Shown here: positions 26,201 to 33,585 of the stretch, one piece after another | Position numbering within the stretch: the first letter of the stretch is position 1 | Layout of the letters: every line of letters begins with the position of its first letter | From: Actinospineispora eucalypti | Lineage (GTDB): Bacteria; Actinomycetota; Actinomycetes; Mycobacteriales; Pseudonocardiaceae | Direction: 5' to 3' | Length of the DNA stretch: 64,000 nt | Assembly (NCBI GenBank): GCA_014208095.1 | Contig: JACHMT010000001.1 | Location: 1,364,001-1,428,000, forward strand | Made by a program: the position numbers and the translations under genes | The notes under the pieces: generated by a model | The model's database searches: none | What the model was told of the DNA's origin: nothing | Seen by the model: the letters and a program-made list of their open reading frames with translations, nothing else

Positions 26201-27159
26201 CGACGACGACGGTTCGCGCCGAAGTGGGTCGCGCGGGGAACACCCGGGCCGATGCCGCCCCGGCGAAGGCGGTTCGCGGCGAAGCGGGTCGGGCGGAGAG
26301 CGGTCGGGTGGATGCCGCTCCGACGACGGCGGTTCGCGCCGAAGTGGGTCGGGCGGAGAGCGGTCGCGTGGATGCCGCTCCGACCATGGCGGTTCGCGCC
26401 GAGAAGGCGCGCGCGGAGAGTGCTGCCTCCCGGGTGGATGCCGCCCCGACGACGGCGGTCCGGGCCGAGAAGGGCCGGGCCGGGGCGCAGGCCGCCCCGG
26501 CGGTGGCGGCCCGCGCGGAGAACGCCCGTAACGAGAGCGGCCGGGCCGGGTCCGGCGGTGCCGAGCCGGCCCGGGCCCAGGCGGCCGGGACCGGTATTGC
26601 GCGGACCGAGACCGCCCGGGCCGAGCCGGCGCGGGTGGTGGCCCTCCGGACCGCGATCGACCGGGCCGAGGCAGGCCAGGTGGCGCCGGAGCGCCGCGCG
26701 GGCGGTGGCGGCAAGCGCCGGCGCCCGGAACCGGACGAGGCCACCCGCGTCGCGCCCGCCCGGACGGAGACCGGAGCGGCGCGGACCGAGGCCGTCCGGG
26801 CCGAACCGGGCCGAGTCGGTCCCAGCCGCGTCGAGCCGGGCCGTGGCGGGTCTGACCGGGGCGAGGGACGCCGGGCCGCCGCGGAACGGCCCGAACTCGG
26901 CCACCAGGGGAAGCGGCGGCGCCCGGAGACCGAGGGCGACCGGCCGCGCCGGGCGCAACCGGAGGACGTCACCAAGCCCCGCCACGCCAACCCCCTGGAC
27001 ACCCCGGCCGCGGCCGGCCCGGAGCAGCCGGGCAAGGGCGCCGACGGGGTACCGGAGCCGAAGCTCGACCGGTTCACCGAGCTCGAGGAGTGGCTGGCCA
27101 GCAGCATCGCCGAACTCAGCGATGACGAGTCGACGGACTTGCCCACCTCCAAGGACTGA
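23239..27159 (+). CDS. PAS-GGDEF-EAL cyclic-di-GMP protein with long repetitive C-terminal tail
   Basis: A 1306-residue soluble protein. Three PAS-like regions (about 95-190, 215-345, 345-465) precede a GGDEF diguanylate cyclase domain (signature ARMSGDEFVVV at ~548, a functional-looking SGDEF variant) and an EAL phosphodiesterase domain (AEALVRW at ~680; DDFGTGYSS and IKELPAQIVKVDRTFV intact). No RxxD inhibitory site precedes the SGDEF. From about 907 to 1306 the protein is an Ala/Arg/Glu-rich low-complexity tail with near-identical ~20-residue units such as RVDAAPTTAVRAEVGRAESG. No transmembrane segment is seen, so sensing is probably cytosolic. The GTG at 23239 follows GAGGGG at 7 nt; an ATG at 23365 is the alternative start. 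Confidence 0.88.
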   Translation: MADLEQRLDPRRGTELDDRGRAFGRGAVGTVTGARVGAGKFAMPSQLTDSRPNPVAEVPPDSDEELTGFIAPVTDSPARPAKPAAKAGPAKPVKPAGLLESLALPTAPTLLCDGADRVLRVNAALLRMAGRDPRQPTADDGLIGQPLGKLLAGPDTDARLVRPDGALARVRVVRWALPDLGPGAPGTGPLAGIRAVMLIDLTDVPQSVTNRDDTSRQIAELQRLARVGSWSYDLRTGALHRTPALIELYRELNIVPDGRPGGSIELEQVALLCATLRDAAQREQQPENPDEHHIEHRTAPNGGQTLSCRASVERNAEGTPIRLVGTVQDVSERRQAEQRIGRATQRYLDLVSIAPVGVAVFNRTGHLVDANGSLCTLLGVSGERLRGVSARELSLDPTGTGELAFLRQVPPGARYGYRVPQYAVRRADGTSVWCELSVTVSIGDDGRPFWLVVFTDISAQRRAADVLRRSGTHDDLTRLPNRSSVTATVGRLLAGPDRHKLAVLCCDLDDFKRVNTALGHAAGDQVLVTLATRLQRELPVGCSPARMSGDEFVVVCDDVSAVGGVNRLGETVAALLRGPVEVDGQSMRVSAAIGVATPQDGDGRGGVGSAEDLLRLADAAMYDAKRRGANQLGFVTEDTATSAHHQLRLEDELREAIACDQLELHYQPVVGADGAIRSAEALVRWVHPERGMLYPGEFIPVAERGGLMHELDQWVLRTATREAAAWPAHNRRPVSVALNLAGLLPGDADFLPAVRAALAESGLAGDRLILELVETSLVALPQRTLAAMSELSGLGVRFAVDDFGTGYSSLSRIKELPAQIVKVDRTFVRNISSDPADFAVARAVVQMAAAMGRYCVAEGVETAEQFHALRGLGVDAYQGWLFAKAQEPTAFREMLSAPPMTVPSGEPASPPDGLATQALRTDAARAKMRRAEAARKAGEAKGGSAKDEAKGAEPSRADAAPTTAVRGDAAPATPGRAESAAARVDAAPTTTVRAEVGRAGNTRADAAPAKAVRGEAGRAESGRVDAAPTTAVRAEVGRAESGRVDAAPTMAVRAEKARAESAASRVDAAPTTAVRAEKGRAGAQAAPAVAARAENARNESGRAGSGGAEPARAQAAGTGIARTETARAEPARVVALRTAIDRAEAGQVAPERRAGGGGKRRRPEPDEATRVAPARTETGAARTEAVRAEPGRVGPSRVEPGRGGSDRGEGRRAAAERPELGHQGKRRRPETEGDRPRRAQPEDVTKPRHANPLDTPAAAGPEQPGKGADGVPEPKLDRFTELEEWLASSIAELSDDESTDLPTSKD

Positions 27160-27198
27160 CCGGCAGAATTTCCCGGTGGTTCCCGGAAACTGTCGGTG

Positions 27199-27219
27199 CT
27201 CGAACATATAATCGAATGC
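27199..27219 (+). promoter_or_regulatory. Consensus TATAAT promoter for leaderless HNH/DUF222 gene, with LexA-like half sites
   Basis: A perfect -10 hexamer TATAAT (27207-27212) lies 7 nt before the ATG at 27220, the spacing expected for a leaderless transcript. The same bases sit in TCGAAC-ATAT-AATCGA (27200-27215). The left half matches the mycobacterial/actinobacterial SOS box TCGAAC(N4)GTTCGA exactly and the right half in 4 of 6 positions. 13E12/DUF222 genes in mycobacteria are known for LexA boxes. Confidence 0.5.
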
Positions 27220-28875
27220 ATGGACAACCGCTTCGGTGAGCGGCTGGCGGGGATGCCCGTTGGTCCGGAGCTGGCCGCGCTGTTGGCGTCGATCGACGTG
27301 ACGGCGGTGCCGAACGGTTCGATCATCGATGTGTTGCAGGCGTCGGCCCGGCAGCGGGCGCATGCCGATGGGGTGTATCTCGGGGCAGTGGCCTCGACTC
27401 TGGAACGTGACCCTTCCGCCGGCCCTGGTTCGGTGGCTTGTCTGGCGGAGCCGGATCGCTATGCGCCCGACGAGGTGCGGGCGGCGTTGGTGATGACCCG
27501 CCGTCAGGGGTGGAACGAGTCCGAGTTCGCCTACATCCTGTGCCGGGGACTGCCGGCGGTGCATCAGGAGATGCTGGCCGGTCGGGTCGACCGGGACCGG
27601 GCACGGGTGTTCGTCCAGCACCTCGCCGGCCTCCCGGCCGAGCTGGTCGCCAAGGTGCTGAACGCGGTCCTGGCGGCGGCGCCCGGGTTGACCACCGGGC
27701 AGCTCCGCGCCCGCATCCTGAAACTGATCATCACGGTGGATCCGGACCACGCCCAGGATGCCTACGAGCGGGCGTTGGCCGAGCGCGCGGTGGTGGGCTA
27801 TCTCAACCCCGACGGGACGGCGGTGATCAGCGCCTCGGGTCTACCCCCGGACGAGGCGGCCGCGGCGACCGAGCGGATCGCGGGGTTGGCCCGGGCGGCG
27901 AAACGGGCGGGACACCCGGGTCGGGTGGATCAGTTGCGCGCGGACATCTACCTGCGCCTGCTGGATGGCCGATTCCACCACCTCACCCGCATAGAAATGA
28001 TCACCGCCCTCCTCGCCGAAGTCAGACAGACCCAAACACCACCCGTTGAAGTCTCCACGGGCGGCGCCGTGGCGGCCGAAGACCCCGCGTGCCCCGAGCC
28101 GAACGACACCGGCCCGCACGACCACCAGCCGGCCGCCGCGCCTCGACCGGCGGTCAGTGAGCACGAACCCCTCGGGTCGGTGACCGGTATCGAGGTCCGT
28201 GCCCGGCTCGACAGCCTCGCCGGCATCAACCAGCTACCCGGTGAACTACCCGGCTGGGGACCCATCCCCGCCCAGACCGCGCGTCGGGCAGTGGCTCGAC
28301 AGCACCACGGCCAGTGGCGGTGGGCGGTCACCGACCACGAGGGCTACCTGCTCGCCGAAGGCCTCACCCGCCGAAGACCCATCACCAAACCACCCCCGTA
28401 CGAAGCCGAAGGCGGGATCGTCGAGCTGGCCATCCCGGCCACCGTCCTGGCCCGACTGGCCACAGACCCACCACCCGCCTGGGCCGGGGTGATCGGCGAC
28501 ATCGCCACCCAGTACCAACACGCCCGCGCCACGCCGAGCGCCGACCCGAATGCCCAACCGGGGCGACGGTTGCCCGGGTGTGGGCTGCGCCGGTATGTGC
28601 AGATCCGGGATCGCACCTGCACCGCGCCCGGCTGCCGACGCCCCGCCACCCAATCCGAGCAGGACCACACCGTCGACCACCAACACGGCGGCCCCACCAC
28701 CCACACCAACCTCGGACCAGGGTGCAAACACGACCATCGGCTCAAGCACGAAGGAGGCTGGATCGTCACCCAACCCCAACCAGGGAGGTTCATCTGGATC
28801 AGCCGACTCGGGCGCCGCTACCACACCCGAGGAGAACGCATCACCGACCCAGAACCCGAGCCACCACCGTTCTAG
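27220..28875 (+). CDS. HNH endonuclease domain / DUF222 (13E12 repeat family) protein
   Basis: A 551-residue protein of the actinobacterial DUF222/13E12 family, often multicopy and of uncertain function. The N-terminal two thirds is the helical DUF222 region (RRQGWNESEFAYILCRGLPAVHQEM, LAGLPAELVAKVLNAVL). The C terminus from about 455 is an HNH nuclease: CTAPGCRRPATQSEQDHTVDHQHGG, NLGPGCKHDHRLKH, with two zinc-type Cys pairs and the catalytic His of DHT. The start is the ATG at 27220, because TATAAT precedes it by 7 nt; a GTG at 27196 is in frame. The gene stands alone between unrelated operons. Confidence 0.88.
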   Translation: MDNRFGERLAGMPVGPELAALLASIDVTAVPNGSIIDVLQASARQRAHADGVYLGAVASTLERDPSAGPGSVACLAEPDRYAPDEVRAALVMTRRQGWNESEFAYILCRGLPAVHQEMLAGRVDRDRARVFVQHLAGLPAELVAKVLNAVLAAAPGLTTGQLRARILKLIITVDPDHAQDAYERALAERAVVGYLNPDGTAVISASGLPPDEAAAATERIAGLARAAKRAGHPGRVDQLRADIYLRLLDGRFHHLTRIEMITALLAEVRQTQTPPVEVSTGGAVAAEDPACPEPNDTGPHDHQPAAAPRPAVSEHEPLGSVTGIEVRARLDSLAGINQLPGELPGWGPIPAQTARRAVARQHHGQWRWAVTDHEGYLLAEGLTRRRPITKPPPYEAEGGIVELAIPATVLARLATDPPPAWAGVIGDIATQYQHARATPSADPNAQPGRRLPGCGLRRYVQIRDRTCTAPGCRRPATQSEQDHTVDHQHGGPTTHTNLGPGCKHDHRLKHEGGWIVTQPQPGRFIWISRLGRRYHTRGERITDPEPEPPPF

Positions 28876-29063
28876 GCACGGCGGCCGCGGGATACCCGGA
28901 CGTGTCGATCTTGTGGGGGGACCCGGCCGGAAATCTGACCGAACCAGTGTGGTTTGGGTCCCGATCCACGGGATGGGTCCTGGTTCGCCTGCCCTGATCG
29001 GGTTAGCCTGTGCCGATCGCGGCGGCCGGCAAGGGGCCGGCGGAGATGGATGGGGGCGCCCGG

Positions 29064-30164
29064 GTGATCGAGTTCCGGGAAGTGACCAAGCGATTTCCGG
29101 ACGGCACGGTGGCGGTCGACCGGTTGAGCATGACCGTCGAGTCCGGCGGCATCACGGTGTTCGTCGGGCCGTCCGGGTGCGGCAAGACCACCTCGCTGCG
29201 CATGATCAACCGCATGGTGGAGCCGTCCGAGGGAGCCATCCTGGTGAACGGCGAGGACGTGATGGCCGGTGACCCGGCGTTGCTGCGGCTGGGCATCGGG
29301 TACGTGATCCAGCAGGCGGGCCTGTTCCCGCACCGCACCATCGTGGACAACGTGGCCACCGTGCCGCTGCTGCTCGGCTGGGACAAGCACAAGGCCCGCA
29401 CCCGCGCGCTGGAGCTGATGGAGCTGGTCGGGCTGGTGCCCGAGATGGCCAAGCGCTACCCCGGCCAACTGTCGGGCGGTCAGCAGCAACGCGTCGGCGT
29501 GGCCCGCGCGCTGGCCGCCGACCCGCCGGTGCTGCTGATGGACGAGCCGTTCAGCGCGGTCGACCCGGTGGTCCGGGAGAGCCTGCAGGACGAGCTGCTG
29601 CGGCTGCAGAACGAGCTGGGCAAGACGATCGTGTTCGTCAGCCACGACATCGACGAGGCGATCAAGCTAGCGGACAAGGTCGCGGTGTTCCGGGTCGGCG
29701 GCACGCTGGCCCAGTACGACTCGCCCGGCGCGCTGCTGGCCCGTCCGGCGGACGACTTCGTGGACGGCTTCGTCGGCAAGGACCGCGGCTACCGGGGTCT
29801 GGGCTTCCGCTCCGGGGACGGTCTGCCGATCGGCGAGCTGCGCACCGTGGCCGTAGGCGCGGCGACGCCCGAGGAGGGCTGGGCGCTGGTGGTCGACGAC
29901 GAGCGCCGGCCGCTGGGCTGGGTGGACGCGGCCAAGCACGGTGAGAAGCCGGTCGCCGAGGAGGACATCGTGCCCGGCGGCTCGCTGTACGACACCGAGT
30001 CGGACACGCTGCGCGGGGCGCTGGACTCGGCGCTGTCCTCGCCGTCCGGGCTGGGCGTGGCGGTGGACGGCGCCGGCGCGGTGGTCGGTTCGATCGCCGC
30101 CGACGACGTCCTGGACCGGCTGGCCGCCGCACGCGCCGACGACGAGGAGGGTGACGCCGCGTGA
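29064..30164 (+). CDS. Osmoprotectant (glycine betaine/choline) ABC transporter ATP-binding protein, OpuCA-like
   Basis: ATPase of a quaternary-amine importer, 366 residues. Walker A GPSGCGKTTS at about 35-44, signature LSGGQQQRVGVARAL, Walker B VLLMDEPFSAVD and FVSHDIDEA are intact. The C-terminal ~110 residues form a CBS-like regulatory pair (VAVGAATPEEGWALVVDDERRPLGWVD ... LGVAVDGAGAVVGSIAADDVLDRL), as in OpuCA/OpuAA where CBS domains sense ionic strength. The GTG at 29064 (MIEFREVTKRF) is chosen for its family match and GGGGG site; ATG 29046 and GTG 29010 are in-frame alternatives. GTGA overlap with the next gene. Confidence 0.91.
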   Translation: MIEFREVTKRFPDGTVAVDRLSMTVESGGITVFVGPSGCGKTTSLRMINRMVEPSEGAILVNGEDVMAGDPALLRLGIGYVIQQAGLFPHRTIVDNVATVPLLLGWDKHKARTRALELMELVGLVPEMAKRYPGQLSGGQQQRVGVARALAADPPVLLMDEPFSAVDPVVRESLQDELLRLQNELGKTIVFVSHDIDEAIKLADKVAVFRVGGTLAQYDSPGALLARPADDFVDGFVGKDRGYRGLGFRSGDGLPIGELRTVAVGAATPEEGWALVVDDERRPLGWVDAAKHGEKPVAEEDIVPGGSLYDTESDTLRGALDSALSSPSGLGVAVDGAGAVVGSIAADDVLDRLAAARADDEEGDAA

Positions 30165-30826
30165 TCTGGGGCTGGGTGCCGCGCAACCTCGACGTGATCG
30201 TGGACGCGCTGGCCGAGCACCTCTGGCTGTCCCTGATCCCGGTGGTGATCGGGTTGGTCATCTCGATCCCGCTGGGCTGGCTGGCGAACCGGTCCACGGC
30301 GGCCCGCGCCGTGCTCATCCCCAGCGCCGGGGTGCTCTACACGGTGCCCTCGCTGGTGCTGTTCATCGTGCTGCCGGGCATCCTGGGCACCAAGATCCTG
30401 GACCCGGTGAACGTGGTGGTCGCGCTGGCCATCTACACGGTGGCGCTGCTGGTCCGCTCGGTCGCCGACGCGCTGGCCGCCGTGCCGGACACGGTGATCG
30501 CGGCGGCCACCGCGATGGGTTTCCGGCCGCTGCGCCGGTTCCTCACCGTGGAGTTCCCGCTGTCCGTGCCGGTGCTGGTGGCCGGGCTGCGGGTGGCCAC
30601 GGTTTCCAACATCAGCCTGGTCAGCATCGGCGCACTGGTCGGCTTCGGCGGGCTCGGCCAGCTGTTCACCGACGGCTACCAGGCGGACAACCCGACCGAG
30701 ATCGTCACCGGCATCGCCCTGTCCTTGGTGCTCGCACTGGCGGCGGACGCGGTGCTGCTGAGCCTGGGCAAGCTGGTCACCCCCTGGGAGACGGCACAGC
30801 ACCGGCCGAAGGCGAGGACGGCATGA
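30161..30826 (+). CDS. Osmoprotectant ABC transporter permease, OpuCB-like
   Basis: A 221-residue inner-membrane permease with about five or six hydrophobic segments. Family motifs are the N-terminal HLWLSLIPVVIGLVISIPLGWLA, YTVPSLVLFIVLPGILG and the ATPase-contact loop DTVIAAATAMGFRPLRRFLTVEFPL. It is coupled by 4-bp overlaps to the ATPase gene before it and the second permease after it. Confidence 0.9.
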   Translation: MIWGWVPRNLDVIVDALAEHLWLSLIPVVIGLVISIPLGWLANRSTAARAVLIPSAGVLYTVPSLVLFIVLPGILGTKILDPVNVVVALAIYTVALLVRSVADALAAVPDTVIAAATAMGFRPLRRFLTVEFPLSVPVLVAGLRVATVSNISLVSIGALVGFGGLGQLFTDGYQADNPTEIVTGIALSLVLALAADAVLLSLGKLVTPWETAQHRPKARTA

Positions 30827-31548
30827 GCATCCCGGAGATCTTCGCCTGGCTGTTCGACCCGGCGAACTGGGGCGGGTCCACCGGCGTGCTGGCCCGGGTG
30901 CTGGAGCACCTCTGGTACAGCGCGCTGGCGGTGGTCGTCGGCGCGCTCGTCGCCGTCCCGGTCGGAGCGCTGGTCGGGCACACCGGCCGGGGCTCGTTCC
31001 TGCTGGTCGGGCTGGCCAACGGGCTGCGCGCGCTGCCCGACTTCGGCCTGCTGGTGCTGCTGGTGCTGCTGGTCGGGGTGCAGCTGCTGCCGGTGGTGGT
31101 GGCGCTGACCGTGCTCGCCGTGCCGCCGCTGCTGGCCGGCACCTACGCGGGCATCCGCAACGTGGACCGGGCGGTGGTGGACGCCGCGCGCGGCATGGGC
31201 ATGCGGGAGCGCGCGGTGCTGCTGAAGGTGGAGTTCCCGAACGCGCTGCCGTTGCTCATCGGCGGCCTGCGCTCGGCGTCCCTGCAGGTGGTGGCCACCA
31301 CCGCGATCGCCGCGTACGTCAGCTTCGGCGGGCTCGGCCGGCTGCTCATCGACGGCCAGCGCAACGGCGACTATGCGCAGATGGGGGCCGGCGCGGTGCT
31401 CATCGCGGTGCTCGCGCTGGTGGTGGAGGGGGTGCTGGCCGGGGTGCAGCGGGTCGTGGTCTCCCCGGGGCTGCGCCCGTCCGGCCGGCGCACGTACAAG
31501 CAGGCGGAGAAACAGAAAACCACCCAGCCGGCGGGGGTGGCCTCGTGA
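30823..31548 (+). CDS. Osmoprotectant ABC transporter permease, OpuCD-like
   Basis: Second permease, 241 residues, paralogous to the preceding one: HLWYSALAVVVGALVAVPVGALVGH at the N terminus, RALPDFGLLVLLVLL in the middle, and contact loop AVVDAARGMGMRERAVLLKVEFPN. It starts at an ATGA overlap and ends overlapping the binding-protein gene. The two permeases should pair in one channel. Confidence 0.9.
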   Translation: MSIPEIFAWLFDPANWGGSTGVLARVLEHLWYSALAVVVGALVAVPVGALVGHTGRGSFLLVGLANGLRALPDFGLLVLLVLLVGVQLLPVVVALTVLAVPPLLAGTYAGIRNVDRAVVDAARGMGMRERAVLLKVEFPNALPLLIGGLRSASLQVVATTAIAAYVSFGGLGRLLIDGQRNGDYAQMGAGAVLIAVLALVVEGVLAGVQRVVVSPGLRPSGRRTYKQAEKQKTTQPAGVAS

Positions 31549-32420
31549 ACCGGCGGATCACCGCGCTGATAGCGGCCCTGGGCGTGGCCGGGCTGGCCCT
31601 GGTCGGCTGCGGCCGGGACAGCGACACGCTCTGGGTCGGCTCGGCGGACTTCACCGAGAGCAAGCTGATCGCGGAGATCTACGCCGGCGCACTGCGGGCC
31701 AAGGGCATCAAGGTGGAACGGGCCAGCCTGGGCACCCGGGAGGCCTACGTGCCGGCGCTGCGGGACGGCTCGATCGACCTGATCCCGGACTACACCGGCA
31801 CGCTGCTGCAGTTCCTGAACAAGAAGGCCGAGGAGACCACGCCGGACGCGGTGTACGAGGCATTGAAGCGCACCGTGCCCGCCCCGCTGACCGTGCTGGA
31901 CCGGTCGCCGGCCGAGGACAAGGACGCGGTGGTGGTGACCAAGGCGTTCGCCCAGCGCAACAACGTCCGGTCCATCGCCGACCTGGCCCCGATGTGCGGC
32001 GATCTGGTGTTCGGCGGGCCGTCGGAGTTCCAGCAGCGGGCGGACGGGATGCCCGGCATCGAGCGCACCTACGGCTGCAAGTTCAGGGAGTTCCGCGCGC
32101 TGGACACCGGCCCGGTCACCGTGAAGGCGCTGGCCGACGACACCGTGCAGGCGGCGGACATCTTCACCACCAACCCGGCGATCGAGGAGAACGAGTTCAT
32201 CGCGCTGGACGACCCGAAGAACAACTTCGCCGCGCAGAACGTGGTCCCGCTGATCAACTCGGAGAAGGCGACCCCGCGGGCGCGGGAGATCCTGAACCAG
32301 GTCTCGGCCAAGCTGACCACCGAGCTGCTGATCGAGCTGAACCGCGCGGTGAACGCCGCGGACAAGCCGCACACCCGCACCGTGGCGAAGGAGTGGCTCA
32401 CCGCCAACGGCCTAGGGTAG
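31545..32420 (+). CDS. Osmoprotectant ABC transporter substrate-binding lipoprotein, OpuCC/ProX-like
   Basis: A 291-residue solute-binding lipoprotein with signal peptide MNRRITALIAALGVAGLALVGC (lipobox LVGC, Cys at ~22). The mature part starts with VGSADFTESKLIAEIYAGAL and continues GSIDLIPDYTGTLLQF, the hallmark of the glycine betaine/choline/carnitine binding (OpuAC) type. LGTREAYVPALRDGSIDL replaces the usual VGGREV-type start of the second segment. The GTG start overlaps the permease stop. It completes a standard four-gene opuC-type operon for compatible-solute uptake. Confidence 0.91.
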   Translation: MNRRITALIAALGVAGLALVGCGRDSDTLWVGSADFTESKLIAEIYAGALRAKGIKVERASLGTREAYVPALRDGSIDLIPDYTGTLLQFLNKKAEETTPDAVYEALKRTVPAPLTVLDRSPAEDKDAVVVTKAFAQRNNVRSIADLAPMCGDLVFGGPSEFQQRADGMPGIERTYGCKFREFRALDTGPVTVKALADDTVQAADIFTTNPAIEENEFIALDDPKNNFAAQNVVPLINSEKATPRAREILNQVSAKLTTELLIELNRAVNAADKPHTRTVAKEWLTANGLG

Positions 32421-32425
32421 GGCGG
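32413..32425 (+). promoter_or_regulatory. Putative leaderless promoter (-10 TAGGGT)
   Basis: TAGGGT (32413-32418) spans the stop codon of the binding-protein gene and lies 7 nt before the ATG at 32426, a spacing seen at several other genes in this window. No clear -35 is visible. Confidence 0.4.
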
Positions 32426-32755
32426 ATGTCGATCACCCTTCCCACCGAGCGCGAGCTGCTCGACGAGTGGCTGGCCGTGCTGACCGTGATGGGCGAGCAG
32501 CTGGCCGGCCGGGCCGACCGGCCCGTCGTGAACGCGATCGGCCGGCGCAACTTCAGCGTCCAGCTGGAAACCGCGGTGTCCGCGCGGGACCGGCAGGCGC
32601 TCGGCGAGTTCACCGCCGCGGTGGGGGAGCTGTACAACCGGCAGTCACGGGCGCACTGGACGGTCAGCGAACAGCTCCTCGGCATGGTCCGAAATGCCAC
32701 CGGGGAGACCCGGGAAGCCGTACTGCGCCGGTTGGCGGTTGAGCTCTCGGAGTAG
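32426..32755 (+). CDS. Small helical protein of unknown function
   Basis: A 109-residue soluble, mostly helical, charged protein (RELLDEWLAVLTVMGEQL, QLETAVSARDRQALGEFTAAVGELYNRQSRAHW). I do not recognise the family. It begins 5 nt after the osmoprotectant binding-protein gene but has a TAGGGT hexamer 7 nt before its ATG and no ribosome site, so it may have its own leaderless transcript. The frame and codon use look real: third positions are GC-rich throughout. Confidence 0.6.
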   Translation: MSITLPTERELLDEWLAVLTVMGEQLAGRADRPVVNAIGRRNFSVQLETAVSARDRQALGEFTAAVGELYNRQSRAHWTVSEQLLGMVRNATGETREAVLRRLAVELSE

Positions 32756-32814
32756 GAATCGGCGGCGCCGTGCATTACCGTTGTCCCTGGAACGGCTGAC
32801 TGAGGGGTGCCGGG

Positions 32815-33528
32815 ATGACGTCGTTGGCCCAGACATTGGTACGGCATGTCTTCGTGCTGTTGGTGATGGCGGCCGGTTCGACCATGGCGCTCGCCGGCGT
32901 GGCGACTTCGGACCCGGTGGTCCCGGTGGCGCAGCAACGCGCCCTGCCGGTTCCCGCCCAGACCGGTGACGGCGGGCTCGGTGACGGGAACGGCAACGGG
33001 TCCGGTGGTTGCGCCGACCCGTCCTGCGGTGCCGGGAACCTGCCGCAGCCCGGCGGGCCGGTCGGCAACCCCGGTGGCTCGCCCGGGGGGAACGTGCCCA
33101 TCCCGGTGGGCAACAAGCCCAATACCGGTGGCAAGCCCCCGGTGCTCGGCGGCGGTGGCGGAGGGGGTGGCGGCGGTGGTGCCGCGCCCGCCGTGGCGAG
33201 CAACTCGGGCGGCGACGGGCGGGACAACGCCCAGCAGCAGCGCGGCGCCGGCTCCGGCAGCTCCGAGTCCGGCAACTCGGCGCCCCCGGCGCAGAGCGGC
33301 GGAAAGCGCCCGGCCGAGGTCCTGTACACCCATGACGACGAGAACCGGAAGGGGTCGGCCGGTGCCGGCGCCGCGGGCGGACGGGTCCAGTGCTCCGACG
33401 GCGCCTGCGTGACCATGCCGTTCCTGCCCGCCTGGGTGGTGGTCCTCGGCGCAACGGTGCTGATCTGCGCGACGTTCTACGTGGGCATGCGGCTGGTGGG
33501 CAGCCGGTTGCGGCGCTGGGTGGAGTAA
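32815..33528 (+). CDS. Secreted, C-terminally anchored Gly/Pro-rich protein with twin Cx4C motifs (paralog 1)
   Basis: A 237-residue protein of unknown function. It has an N-terminal signal segment (LVRHVFVLLVMAAGSTMALAGVA), a low-complexity Gly/Asn/Pro exterior including a run of 11 Gly, and a C-terminal transmembrane helix (WVVVLGATVLICATFYVGM) with a short basic tail. Two cysteine pairs stand out: GGCADPSCGAGNLPQPGG at about 64-81 and QCSDGACVTMPFLP just before the membrane helix. The topology implies an outside-facing disulphide-capable loop protein. The next gene encodes a paralog with the same layout. GAGGGG lies 7 nt before the ATG. Confidence 0.75.
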   Translation: MTSLAQTLVRHVFVLLVMAAGSTMALAGVATSDPVVPVAQQRALPVPAQTGDGGLGDGNGNGSGGCADPSCGAGNLPQPGGPVGNPGGSPGGNVPIPVGNKPNTGGKPPVLGGGGGGGGGGGAAPAVASNSGGDGRDNAQQQRGAGSGSSESGNSAPPAQSGGKRPAEVLYTHDDENRKGSAGAGAAGGRVQCSDGACVTMPFLPAWVVVLGATVLICATFYVGMRLVGSRLRRWVE

Positions 33529-33585
33529 ACCAGTGTGTACTACCTTGGACGCCTGATCTGACCGGCGGATTGCTCTGAGGTGTCG

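Noticed and set aside
23218..27750. 1510-codon open frame on the minus strand opposite the GGDEF-EAL gene
   Set aside because: It is a high-GC shadow of the plus-strand gene, rich in Gly/Arg/His, and runs through two real genes and their intergenic promoter.
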